Source: Streptomyces pacificus
GTDB taxonomy: Bacteria; Actinomycetota; Actinomycetes; Streptomycetales; Streptomycetaceae
Length of the DNA stretch: 64,000 bases
Assembly (NCBI RefSeq): GCF_011766325.1
Contig: NZ_BLLG01000021.1
Location: forward strand, 1 to 64,000
Direction of reading: 5' to 3'
The translations under genes and the position numbers were made by a program. The notes below the pieces were generated by a model, which had not been told where the DNA came from, did not search any database, and saw nothing but the letters and a program-made list of their open reading frames with translations. Below are positions 1-7,808 of the stretch, piece by piece; the stretch's first letter is position 1, and every line of letters begins with the position of its first letter.

Positions 1-1
1 C

Positions 2-88
2 GAGGCCGCCCAGGGCATCAAAATCAGCGACCGCATCGCGGCCCGCGAGGCAGCTCTATCCGCACAATCGCAAAGGAGCGCAGTGTGA
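2..88 (+). CDS. C-terminal end of an unknown gene of the decayed integrative element (partial)
   Basis: An open frame enters from the left edge and stops at 86-88. The visible tail is about 28 residues, polar and Ala/Arg-rich, ending in QRSAV, with no family signature. AAGGAG lies at 73-78, and the stop overlaps a possible ATG at 88 (TGATG), so a second coupled gene probably began here before the IS3 copy cut it about 10 bases later. In AICEs this is where the replication gene is followed by excisionase and integrase genes, and that context is only an inference. Confidence 0.4.
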   Translation, partial: EAAQGIKISDRIAAREAALSAQSQRSAV

Positions 89-97
89 TGACAACGG

Positions 98-844
98 TTT
101 GTCGTAGGCGTCGCCGACCGAGCCGATCGAGGCCGCGATGCCGGCCGTGTCCAGGTGCTCGGCCAGCTTGAAACTGGTGTACTGGCTGCCCGCATCGCTG
201 TGATGTATCAACTCACCTCGGACGTGGGGGTGTTCATCACGGTCGCGCTGCCACAGCGCCATCTCCAAAGCGTCCAGGACGAGCCGGGTCTCCTTTGATG
301 TGGCGGCGGACCAGCCGACGATCCGGCGGGAGAAGGTGTCCACGACGAAGGCGACGTAGACCACTGCGGACCAGGTCGCCACGTGCGTGAAATCCGCAAC
401 CCAGCAGCGGTTCGGCGCGCTGGCGACGAAATCGCGCTCGACGCGGTCGGGCGCCCGCTCGGCTTGCTGGTCGGGGATCGTGGTGATGACCTTCTTGCCA
501 CGGACGGCGCCGGCGATGCCCAGCTCGCGCATCAGCCGTTCGACCGTGCAGCGGGCCACCGTGTGGCCCCGCCGGTTCAGCTCCCGCCAGATCTTCCGGG
601 CCCCGTAGACACGGTAGTTGTCGGTGTGGACCTGCCGGATCAGCTCCTTGAGTTCCGTGTCCCGCACGGTACGGGCGGACGGAGCGGCCAGTCGTTTCTT
701 GTGGGCGTAGTAGGTGGAAGGGGCGATCTTGCAGTCGTGCTCGGTGAGTGTCCTGCAGATCGGCTCGACCCCGCCGAAGCGGTCCCGGTGCTCGTCGATG
801 AACGCTACGAGCGCGTGTGTGGCCGGTCGAGCTCGGCCGCGAAG
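98..844 (-). pseudogene. IS3-family transposase OrfB, truncated before the catalytic Glu
   Basis: The frame overlaps the end of orfA in the -1 register; the overlapping codons read ALVAFIDEHRDRFGGVEPIC. It continues through the HTH_21 region (YRVYGARKIWRELNRRG) into the rve integrase core. The first Asp (CWVADFTHV) and second Asp (HHSDAGSQY) of the DDE triad are present. After GDAYD, at about 101, the sequence leaves the family, so the last catalytic Glu and the C-terminus are gone. The reading frame then runs through unrelated flank to a stop at 56. It is non-functional. Confidence 0.85.
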
Positions 845-1131
845 AAACTCGCTGCGGCCTTGAGGATTTCGTTGGCCCGCTTCAGCTCGGCGTTCTCCTT
901 CTTCAGCGCCTTGAGCTGGGCGGACTCCTCCGTCGTCGTCCCCGGACGCGTCCCCGCGTCGATCTCGTGCTGCTTCACCCAGTTCCGCAGCGTCTCCCGC
1001 GAGCCGATGCCGAGCTTGTCGGACACCGCCTGCAAGGCGGCCGTCTCGTTCGGGTAATCGTCGCGGACCTCAGCGACCATGCGCACCGCACGGCGGCGCA
1101 GCTCAAGCGGGTAACGGGAGGGTCGTGCCAT
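805..1131 (-). CDS. IS3-family transposase OrfA
   Basis: This 108-residue protein has an N-terminal helix-turn-helix that begins RYPLELRRRAVRMV and contains the typical ETLRNWVKQHE recognition segment. A leucine-zipper-like helix follows (LKALKKENAELKRANEIL). OrfA binds the terminal repeats and normally supplies the N-terminus of the frameshifted OrfAB transposase. The frame stops at 805 inside the start of orfB, and orfB continues in the -1 frame, as expected for programmed frameshifting. The gene looks intact, but without a complete orfB it cannot give an active enzyme. Confidence 0.85.
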   Translation of the reverse strand: MARPSRYPLELRRRAVRMVAEVRDDYPNETAALQAVSDKLGIGSRETLRNWVKQHEIDAGTRPGTTTEESAQLKALKKENAELKRANEILKAAASFFAAELDRPHTRS

Positions 1132-1181
1132 GACTCAATCCTTTCACGGAATCGAGTCTCTACCTGACACGGGGCGGTTCA

Positions 1182-1740
1182 GCGACGAGCGCGTACCGCT
1201 CGGCAGCCTGCTTGTTCGTCATCGGCCGCCCATCGTCAGAGCGATGGTCCCGGTGGGTGGGTGTGGAGAGGGTGGTCAAGCGGGGTTCTCCTGGGGTGGT
1301 GGCGTGGTCCGTCTTGGCCGTCTTGGCCGTTGCAAGCGCAGGTCAGGGCCGGTAGGGCAAGGGGATCGGTGTTCCGTCCTGGCGGCGCGTCTTGGGGCAC
1401 GCACGGGCGGTGGGGCTGCGGTTCGATGGCAGTGGACGGATCGCATCCGTCTTGCCGTCCCGGCCGCATGCACTGTGACCTGCGGCGATACGGCGAGGAC
1501 GCCCGGGACGGCACAAGACGGATCAGGGCAGCGTTCTGCCGGTGGCAGCGCGATCGTCATGATCGCGTTGCCGTCTTGCCCCCGGTTTCCGTCCCGGCCG
1601 CATGCCGTTTGACCTGCGAGATCACGGCAGGGACGGCAGGGACGGTCACCGGGGGATGCGGGGCTCAGCCCGACGCAGGGGCGGCGGGATCGGCGTTCAC
1701 TGAGTGAACGGTGGGGCAGTAGCGCCGCCACGCGTCGAGG
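1182..1740. other. Degenerate sequence between the two insertion sequences, no convincing gene
   Basis: Overlapping open frames exist on both strands, but none shows a family motif, a ribosome binding site or a consistent codon bias. Next to the IS3 end, the minus strand from 1222 encodes MTNKQAAERYALVA and runs straight into the IS, so it may be a gene fragment cut by the insertion. The middle holds a degenerate direct repeat: GTCCCGGCCGCATGC occurs near 1457-1471 and again near 1590-1604. This probably represents decayed sequence of the same integrative element. Confidence 0.4.
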
Positions 1741-1769
1741 GGGGCTTCCCCCAAGGCCGGGAAGTTAGC
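1741..1769 (+). repeat. Left terminal inverted repeat of the IS4-family element
   Basis: This 29-bp terminus begins GGGGCTTCCCCCAAGGCC and ends AGTTAGC. It is an exact reverse complement of 3519-3547. Confidence 0.9.
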
Positions 1770-1816
1770 GTTCTCGCAGGTCCTGCAAGCACATTGAGGG
1801 TTCGAAGCGATAGCAC

Positions 1817-1875
1817 AACGGAGCTCGTTTGTACAGGCAGTCGATCGAGACAGCTTGTACGTGAGGAGCTCCGTT
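1817..1875 (+). promoter_or_regulatory. Stem-loop that can hide the transposase ribosome binding site and start
   Basis: AACGGAGCTC (1817-1826) and GAGCTCCGTT (1866-1875) are perfect 10-bp inverted repeats. The right arm overlaps the GAGGAG ribosome binding site (1863-1868) and the first two bases of the TTG start (1874-1876). In transcripts that begin outside the element the hairpin would form and block translation. IS10 and IS50 use this kind of protection. The role here is inferred from sequence alone. Confidence 0.6.
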
Positions 1876-3523
1876 GCAGGTTCATTTTGCCCTGCCGTCC
1901 ACGCTGACTGCCATCACCCGTAAGGTGACCGTGGCCGCGGGCCGGTTCGCCCCGGGCCACCTGGGAGAGCTGACCGCCGTGGTGCCGTTCGAGCTCGTGG
2001 ACGCGGTGCTGGCGGAGACGCGGACGGTGCAGCGGCGGCTGCGTGATCTGCCGTCTCGGGTCGGAATGTACTTCCTGCTCGCAATGTGCCTGTTCCCTGA
2101 GGTCGGCTACCGGCTGGTCTGGGACAAGCTCACCAGCGGTCTGGCCGGCATACCGGTGGCCTCACCGAGCACGAAGGCCCTGCGGGACCTTCGCCGACGG
2201 CTGGGGGCCGCGCCGATGCGGTCACCGTTCGAGGTGCTCGCCGGGCCGCTGGCACGCCCGACCACGCCGGGGGTGCGCTTCGGTGCCTACCGGACCGTGT
2301 CCTTCGATGGCTGCAGCTCGCTTCGGGTGCCCGATTCACCCCGCAACCGGGCCTGGCTCGGGCGGACAGCCCATCACGGCTATCCCACGCTGGAGTTGAT
2401 GACGCTGGTCGAGACCGGGACGAGGGCGTTGATCGGCGCAGTGTTCGGCCCCACCGACGATGGCGAGACCGCCTATGCCCGCCGACTGCTGCATCTGCTG
2501 AGGCCGGACATGCTGGTGCTGTGGGACAAGGGCTTCGACGCCAACGACTTCCTCGCCCAGGCGAGCGCGACCGGCGCGAAGGTGCTGGGCCGGCTCCGCA
2601 GCAACCGGCGCACCCCGCTCCTGGCCCGTCTCGACGACGGCTCCTACCTGTCGGTGATCGGCACCGTGGGCGTCCGGGTCATCGACGCCGAGATCACGGT
2701 GACCTGCGCTGACGGCACCGTCTTCACCGGCTTCTACCGGCTGATCACCACCTTGACGGACGCCCGCCGGCACCCCGCGGCGGCACTGATCAAGCTCTAC
2801 CACGAGCGCTGGGAACACGAGAGCGCGTACTACGCACTCCGCCACACGATCATGGCCGGACGGAAGCTCCGCTCGAACGACCGGGCCGGCCTCGAGCAGG
2901 AGATGTGGGCCCTGCTCACGCTCTACCAGGCCCTACGGACCGTGATGGTCGAGGCCGCCGAGTCCGTCCCCGGCACCGACCCCGACCGCTGCTGCTTCAC
3001 CGTGGCACTCCAGACCGCCCGTGACCAGGTCGTCCAGGCCGCCGGGATCGTTCCCGACGAGCAAGGCTCCCTCGGACTGATCGGCCGCCGGGTGCTGTCC
3101 CGCCTCCTTGCGCCCCGCCGCCACCGGACCAGCACCCGCAAGGTCAAGTCGCCGATGTCCCGCTACAGCGAACGACGCGACGACGGCCGCCCAGATCACA
3201 GCCGCATCATGACCGACCTCGCCGTCACCGTCCTCGAACCCGGCCCCGAACAGCCGCCTCTGCCCACCGTCTCCCGAGACGACCGCTACACCGCCCCGGC
3301 CCAGCGCCGACGGCATCGCATCCTCGCCCTGCTGCAGAACGACCCGAACCGGCTGTGGAGACCCGCGGAGATCGCCGCCCACTTCGGCGACGTCACCCTG
3401 CACACCATGTATCGGCAACTGTCCCGATGGGCCAACACCGGGCTCATCCACAAGCTCGGACCCGGCCTCTACGCAGCCACAACCTGGACCTCAACCCCCT
3501 TGCCACCAGCACAAACAGGCTAA
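1874..3523 (+). CDS. IS4-family transposase
   Basis: This 549-residue DDE transposase has an N-terminal IS4 domain (about residues 15-110) followed by the DDE_Tnp_1 core. The first catalytic Asp is in TVSFDGCSS and the second in MLVLWDKGFDAND. The family's Y-x2-R-x3-E signature is complete in YHERWEHESAYYALRH. The TTG start at 1874 is preceded by GAGGAG with a 5-base gap. The C-terminal 130 residues are Arg-rich and include a winged-helix-like stretch (WRPAEIAAHFGDVTLHTMYRQL). All key residues are present, so the enzyme could still be active. Confidence 0.9.
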   Translation: MQVHFALPSTLTAITRKVTVAAGRFAPGHLGELTAVVPFELVDAVLAETRTVQRRLRDLPSRVGMYFLLAMCLFPEVGYRLVWDKLTSGLAGIPVASPSTKALRDLRRRLGAAPMRSPFEVLAGPLARPTTPGVRFGAYRTVSFDGCSSLRVPDSPRNRAWLGRTAHHGYPTLELMTLVETGTRALIGAVFGPTDDGETAYARRLLHLLRPDMLVLWDKGFDANDFLAQASATGAKVLGRLRSNRRTPLLARLDDGSYLSVIGTVGVRVIDAEITVTCADGTVFTGFYRLITTLTDARRHPAAALIKLYHERWEHESAYYALRHTIMAGRKLRSNDRAGLEQEMWALLTLYQALRTVMVEAAESVPGTDPDRCCFTVALQTARDQVVQAAGIVPDEQGSLGLIGRRVLSRLLAPRRHRTSTRKVKSPMSRYSERRDDGRPDHSRIMTDLAVTVLEPGPEQPPLPTVSRDDRYTAPAQRRRHRILALLQNDPNRLWRPAEIAAHFGDVTLHTMYRQLSRWANTGLIHKLGPGLYAATTWTSTPLPPAQTG

Positions 3524-3547
3524 CTTCCCGGCCTTGGGGGAAGCCCC
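3519..3547 (-). repeat. Right terminal inverted repeat of the IS4-family element
   Basis: This matches 1741-1769 in inverted orientation over 29 of 29 bases. The transposase stop codon (3521-3523) falls inside it, so the gene fills the element to its right tip. Confidence 0.9.
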
Positions 3548-3816
3548 GCCCGCTCATGCTCGCCGCTGGCATCGACGTCAAGATCGTGTCGGACACACTC
3601 GGGCACAGCGACACCCGCATTACGCGGGACATTTACCAGAGCGTCCTGCCGCAGGTCGGCAAGAACGCGGCCGAGGCCTCCGCCAAGCTGGTCCCGCTTC
3701 AGCGGAAGACCGAGGCGGAGGAGGCCGCCCGTAAGGCCGCCAAGAAGGCCAAGGACAAGGCGAAAGCCGAGGCCAGGACCAAGAGGAAGGGCAAGCGGAA
3801 GAAGCCCAAGAAGTAG
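3548..3816 (+). pseudogene. C-terminal fragment of a tyrosine integrase (AICE-type)
   Basis: Immediately right of the IS4 element the frame encodes LMLAAGIDVKIVSDTLGHSD followed by TRITRDIYQSV. This is the last part of the catalytic domain, with the conserved His of LGHSDT and the nucleophilic Tyr of IYQSV. The HxxR motif and everything before it are lost. A Lys-rich tail follows (KKAKDKAKAEARTKRKGKRKK), common in Streptomyces integrative-element integrases. The gene ends about 130 bp from the 3' end of tRNA-Thr, the normal position of an int gene relative to its attachment site. Confidence 0.85.
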
Positions 3817-3904
3817 GGCACCGGACCGCTCCGCTCACGCATCGCTCACGCAAGCCATCTCGCGGCACCCCGACCGCGTGACGCGCCATGCCCCGAGCAA
3901 CACA

Positions 3905-3939
3905 AAAGGCCAGGTCACGGGCTATGTGACCTGGCCTTT
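3905..3939. terminator. Strong hairpin between the integrase stub and tRNA-Thr
   Basis: AAAGGCCAGGTCAC (3905-3918) pairs perfectly with GTGACCTGGCCTTT (3926-3939) around a 7-base loop. With A residues on one side and T residues on the other it can stop transcription in both directions: the tRNA on the minus strand and the integrase remnant on the plus strand. Confidence 0.8.
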
Positions 3940-3944
3940 GCCGG

Positions 3945-4018
3945 AGCCGCCTTCGGGATTCGAACCCGAGACCTACGCATTACGAGTGCGTTGCTCTGGC
4001 CAACTGAGCTAAGGCGGC
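3945..4018 (-). tRNA. tRNA-Thr (anticodon CGT)
   Basis: On the minus strand the sequence starts GCCGCCTTAGCTCAG and folds into a full cloverleaf. The acceptor stem is GCCGCCT/AGGCGGC, the anticodon stem ACGCA/TGCGT encloses loop CTCGTAA, and the T-arm is TCGGG-TTCGAAT-CCCGA. The anticodon CGT reads ACG. The terminal CCA is not encoded. Its 3' end faces the integrase stub, so it is the probable attB of the decayed element. Confidence 0.95.
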
Positions 4019-4159
4019 AGGCCGCGGATAGACCTGGTCCGGCGGGAGCCGGCTGGCATCAGCAGCGGCGCCAAGTCTACAGGGTTGTTCGGGATGCCCC
4101 TGACCAGCCCGGCGATCAGGCGGCCCGGGCCGGTCATACGGGACGTGAGCCCCCTGCCG

Positions 4160-5719
4160 TCAGTGGCAGCGGGTGCCGTCCGCCGGGGGCGTTCCGGTCA
4201 GCAGGTACGTGTTGACCGCTGTGTCGACGCAGTCGCTGCCGCGGCCGTATGCGGTGTGTCCGTCACCGTCGTACGTCAGCAGTGTCCCCGAGTCGAGCTG
4301 GCGGGCCAGGGCCTGCGCCCATTTGTAGGGGGTGGCCGGGTCGCGGGTGGTGCCCACGACCAGGATCGGGGCGGTGCCCTCGGCCTCGATGCGGTGGGGG
4401 GAGCCGGTGGCGGGCGTGGGCCAGTAGGCGCAGCTCAGGGACGCCCAGGCGAAGGTCCTGCCGAAGACGGGGGACGCCTTCTCGAAGTCGGCCGCGGCGG
4501 CGGTCACCTCGTCCGGGGCGGCGAAGGCGGGCGGCAGGTCGAGACAGCTGACCGCGGAGTAGGCGGACATCAGATTGGAGTAGGAGCCGTCGCTCTCGCG
4601 CTCGTAGTAGCTGTCGGAGAGGGCCAGCAGCCCCGCGCCGTCGCCGTTCACCGCCTCGGTGAGCCCGCTGCGCAGCCGCGGCCAGGCGCCCTCGTCGTAC
4701 ATCGCGGCGATCACTCCGGTGGTGGCGAGCGACTCGGTGAGGTCGCGGCTCTCCCCGGTGGGCAGCGGCTGGGCGTCCAGCTTGGCGAAGAAGGCCTTCA
4801 TCCGGGCCGCCGCATCCGCGGTGGACTTGGTGCCGAGCGGACAGCCCGGGCGCTGCGTGCAGTCGGCGGCGAACGACATGAAGGCCGTCTCGAAGCCCTC
4901 GGTCTGGTCGCGGTTCATCTGGCGGGCCGAGAGGGAGGGGTCCATCGCCCCGTCGAGCACCAGCCGGCCGACCCGGTCCGGGAAGAGCTCGGCGTAGGTC
5001 GCGCCGAGGAAGGTGCCGTAGGAGGCCCCGACGTACGTCAGCTTCTCGTCACCCAGCGCGGACCGGAAGATGTCCATGTCCCGCGCCGCCTCGACCGTGG
5101 AGACATGCGGAAGGACCGTGGACGACCGCTTCTCGCAGCCCGCCGCGAAGCCCTTGAACGCCGTGCTCAGCTCGTCGATCTCGGCCGGGTCGTCGGGGGT
5201 CTGGTCGCTCTGGGTGAACGCGTCCATCTCCTTGCCGTCGAGGCAGGTGACGGGCTCGCTGCGGGCCACTCCGCGCGGGTCGATGGCCACCATGTCGTAC
5301 CTGGCCCGCACCGGGGCGGGATAGCCGACACCCGCATAGGCCTGGAGGTACCCGACGGCCGATCCTCCCGGGCCTCCCGGGTTCACCTGGAGTGATCCGA
5401 TCCGCTTGCCCGGACCGGTGGCCTTCACCCGGGCGACGGCCAGCTCGACCGAAGGGCCGTCGGGCTGAGAGTAGTCGAGCGGCGCCTTGAGCGTGGCGCA
5501 CTGGAAGCCGGGTGCTCCGCAGTTGCGCCAGTCCGGTTTCTGGCCGTAGTACGGCTTGAGGGCGGCGGCCGACACCTGGGAGGGTGCTGCCGCTCCCGGC
5601 ACCGAACCCGAGGGTTCGGGCGCCTGTGGGCCCGAGCCGCCGCTGCAGCCAGAGACCAGCAGCCCCAGGGCTGTGGTGAACGCGATGCCGGAGGTCCTGA
5701 GGAACTGCCTGGTGTCCAT
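4160..5719 (-). CDS. Secreted Tap-like alpha/beta hydrolase (tripeptidyl aminopeptidase family), lipoprotein
   Basis: This 519-residue protein begins with a lipoprotein signal peptide and lipobox LVSGC (Cys25), so it is probably anchored outside the membrane. The fold is the S33 / TAP_C alpha/beta hydrolase. The oxyanion region is NPGGPGGS (113-120), the nucleophile elbow GASYGT (Ser233), and the acid and base lie in GTTRDPATPYKW and YDGDGHTAYG near the C-terminus. Relatives release N-terminal tripeptides or cleave small esters. In S. coelicolor a proteinase gene lies at this position beside the delta' subunit gene. The exact substrate is unknown. Confidence 0.85.
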   Translation of the reverse strand: MDTRQFLRTSGIAFTTALGLLVSGCSGGSGPQAPEPSGSVPGAAAPSQVSAAALKPYYGQKPDWRNCGAPGFQCATLKAPLDYSQPDGPSVELAVARVKATGPGKRIGSLQVNPGGPGGSAVGYLQAYAGVGYPAPVRARYDMVAIDPRGVARSEPVTCLDGKEMDAFTQSDQTPDDPAEIDELSTAFKGFAAGCEKRSSTVLPHVSTVEAARDMDIFRSALGDEKLTYVGASYGTFLGATYAELFPDRVGRLVLDGAMDPSLSARQMNRDQTEGFETAFMSFAADCTQRPGCPLGTKSTADAAARMKAFFAKLDAQPLPTGESRDLTESLATTGVIAAMYDEGAWPRLRSGLTEAVNGDGAGLLALSDSYYERESDGSYSNLMSAYSAVSCLDLPPAFAAPDEVTAAAADFEKASPVFGRTFAWASLSCAYWPTPATGSPHRIEAEGTAPILVVGTTRDPATPYKWAQALARQLDSGTLLTYDGDGHTAYGRGSDCVDTAVNTYLLTGTPPADGTRCH

Positions 5720-5932
5720 CCTGGGAGCCTATCGACACAAAGAGGAATCACACCCCTTTCCCTTCGGATGGGTGATTCACCCGGAAACTCCCATGTGCTC
5801 ACGGGTCATGGGCGCCCGCACAGGACCCATACTCCGGTGAAGACCCACGGCGCCGCCGCCCGGCCGACGCCGGAGGGGGCGCTCGACAGGCCGCGGTTCC
5901 CCCGCCGGACACCTCCGCACCGGTGGCCCCGA

Positions 5933-6012
5933 AACCTCCGGGAAGATCACCGGCGGCGTGTCCGGCAGCGGTCCGCGCGCCCCCTGGGCCGGGAACCTCC
6001 GGGAAGTTCACC
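5933..6012. repeat. 19-bp direct repeat, two copies, downstream of the delta' gene
   Basis: AACCTCCGGGAAGATCACC (5933-5951) recurs with one mismatch at 5994-6012, 61 bp apart. The second copy contains the stop codon of the delta' gene. This may be a small local duplication, and no hairpin is evident. Confidence 0.6.
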
Positions 6013-7225
6013 CCGCACGCAGGGACACCGTCATCGCCTCCACCGCCAGCAACGGCGCTGCATTGGTGTCCAGGGCCTCACGACAGGCGAGCACCGCCTC
6101 CATCCGGCGCAGGGTCCCCTCCGGGCTGGAGCCGCGCGCCACCCGGTCGAGCGCCTCCCGCACGTCCTCGTTGGCGAGGGCGACCCTCGAACCGAGCTGG
6201 AGCGCGAGAACATCCCGGTAGAAGCCCGTGAGGTCGGTGAGGGCGAGATCGAGGCTGTCCCGCTGAGTGCGGGTGCGACGGCGCTTCTGCCTGTCCTCCA
6301 GCTCCTTCATGGCCCCCGCGGTGCCCCGCGGCATCCGGCCGCCCGCCGCCGCGCCCAGGGCCGCCCTCAGATCCTCGGTCTCCCTGGCGTCGATCTCCTC
6401 CGAGACCTGCCGCGCGTCCTCCGCCGCCGCGTCGATCAGCTCCTGTGCCGCCCTCAGGCAGCCGCCGATGTCCGACACCCTCAGCGGGAGTTCCAGCACG
6501 GTCGCCCGGCGGGCGCGCGAAGCCTCGTCGGTGGCCAGCCGGCGGGCCCGGCCGATGTGCCCCTGGGCCGCCCGGGCGGCGGACCTGGCGGCCTGGGGCT
6601 CGATACCGTCCCGTGCGACCAGCATGTCCGCCACCGCCCCGACGGACGGGGTACGGAGCGACAGATGACGGCAGCGAGACCGGATCGTGGGCAGCACGTC
6701 CTCCAGGGACGGCGCGCACAGCAGCCAGACCGTGCGCGGGGCGGGCTCCTCCACGGCCTTCAGCAGGACATTGCCCGCGCCTTCGGTGAGACGGTCGGCG
6801 TCCTCCAGGACGATGACCTGCCAGCGGCCGACCGCGGGCGACAGCTGGGCACGGCGGACGAGGGCACGGGTCTCCTTCACCCCGATGGACAGCAGGTCCG
6901 TCCGGACCACCTCCACGTCGGAATGCGTGCCGACCAGGGTGGTGTGGCAGCCGTCGCAGAATCCGCAGCCCGGTGCGCCGCCCAGCGCCCGGTCGGGGCC
7001 GGTGCACTGCAGCGCTGCCGCGAAGGCGCGAGCCGCGGTGGAACGGCCCGAACCGGGCGGGCCGGTGAACAGCCAGGCATGCGTCATCCGCGACGCGGCG
7101 GGCGACGCCTCCCCAGCCGCCTCCCCCGCCGACTCCGCCGTGACGAGCGCGTCGGCATCCCGCGCCGCGGCGTCGAGTTGCTCCCGTACTCGTTCCTGGC
7201 CGACCAGGTCGTCCCACACGGCCAT
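6008..7225 (-). CDS. holB: DNA polymerase III subunit delta'
   Basis: This 405-residue clamp-loader subunit is an AAA+ protein. It opens with VWDDLVGQERVREQL and has the P-loop FTGPPGSGRST. The four-Cys/His zinc module of clamp loaders is visible as GCGFCDGCHTT. The Walker B-like region reads VIVLEDADRLTEGAGN, and sensor/SRC-type motifs follow (LLKAVEEP, TIRSRCRHLSLR). The ATG at 7225 is chosen because family similarity starts at MAVWDDLVG; the frame is open further upstream but unrelated there. It belongs to a replication and topology cluster with tmk and topA. Confidence 0.92.
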   Translation of the reverse strand: MAVWDDLVGQERVREQLDAAARDADALVTAESAGEAAGEASPAASRMTHAWLFTGPPGSGRSTAARAFAAALQCTGPDRALGGAPGCGFCDGCHTTLVGTHSDVEVVRTDLLSIGVKETRALVRRAQLSPAVGRWQVIVLEDADRLTEGAGNVLLKAVEEPAPRTVWLLCAPSLEDVLPTIRSRCRHLSLRTPSVGAVADMLVARDGIEPQAARSAARAAQGHIGRARRLATDEASRARRATVLELPLRVSDIGGCLRAAQELIDAAAEDARQVSEEIDARETEDLRAALGAAAGGRMPRGTAGAMKELEDRQKRRRTRTQRDSLDLALTDLTGFYRDVLALQLGSRVALANEDVREALDRVARGSSPEGTLRRMEAVLACREALDTNAAPLLAVEAMTVSLRAG

Positions 7226-7808
7226 GCCGCCACCGCCTTCCGCCGTCGTATCAGCCACACACCACCGGCCATGGGTCGCGGGCCGCGCGCCACAAGACCC
7301 GCACCGGGTTCCCATTGTGGAGCAGGGGTCGGACACTTCCCGCCGCCTGTGGACAACCGGTGCTCCCGCACCCGCCGGGTCGGCGGGCGCACCGCCGCCG
7401 ACCGGCCCGCTCACGGCCGCCGACCGGCCCGCTCACGGCAGCGCGGTCCCGGCCCGCCCGGCTCCGCCCGGGAGAGCGCCGAAGCTCTCGCCTCGATCAC
7501 CCGGTTCACGCCGGACCACCGGTCAGCCGGTATGAGCTGATGCGCAGCGGGCGCCGCTTCGAGGTGCTCGGGACAGACCCAGGCGCGCCGCGAGCATGGG
7601 GCCGAGCACCCCGGCGCGTGGCCGGCGGCGCCTCCTGCTCGCAGCCAGCGCGGTCGGCGTCCGGTGCGTGCGATCGCACGGCGGAAGGATCGTCCTCGTA
7701 CCGGACACGCTCCCCCGGAGCCGACGCCTTTGCGCGCCTCATATGTCCGAAGGACCACGGGGGAGTGCGTTCCCGATGCCGCCGCCGGGTGGGACTCTCA
7801 CTACCGCC
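7226..7808. other. Intergenic stretch without a convincing gene, with a 22-bp tandem repeat
   Basis: Open frames on both strands lack motifs and ribosome binding sites. The only clear structure is a perfect tandem duplication of 22 bp, CCGCCGACCGGCCCGCTCAC plus GG, at 7395-7416 and 7417-7438. It lies 170-213 bp upstream of the delta' start. Confidence 0.5.

Larger units (their letters stand above)
98..1181 (-). mobile_element. Truncated IS3-family insertion sequence
   Basis: The element reads on the minus strand with the usual two overlapping frames, orfA and orfB. The intact end is at 1181, where the minus strand begins TGAACCGCCCCGTGTCAGG, a normal TG-starting IS3 terminus just upstream of orfA. 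The other end is missing: orfB similarity stops near 98-101, before the last catalytic residue, and the sequence beyond belongs to another gene. It is therefore a dead copy, cut by a later deletion or recombination. I saw no target duplication. Confidence 0.8.
1741..3547 (+). mobile_element. IS4-family insertion sequence, apparently complete
   Basis: The element is 1807 bp, bounded by perfect 29-bp inverted terminal repeats, and contains one intact transposase gene. It sits inside a tyrosine-integrase gene: integrase codons resume immediately after the right end. The left flank is not the N-terminus of that integrase, and no clear target duplication is visible. Either the insertion was accompanied by a deletion, or the two flanks were joined by recombination between copies. 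Confidence 0.85.

Noticed and set aside
1130..1731. Several overlapping open frames of 90-160 codons between the IS elements
   Set aside because: Present on both strands simultaneously, without ribosome binding sites or motifs; typical of GC-rich non-coding DNA.
4085..5395. A 436-codon plus-strand frame opposite the Tap-like hydrolase
   Set aside because: Low-complexity Gly/Arg translation; the minus strand shows a lipoprotein signal and full catalytic triad.
7395..7438. A CRISPR-like repeat
   Set aside because: Two directly abutting 22-bp copies without spacers; a simple tandem duplication. No cas genes are in the window.
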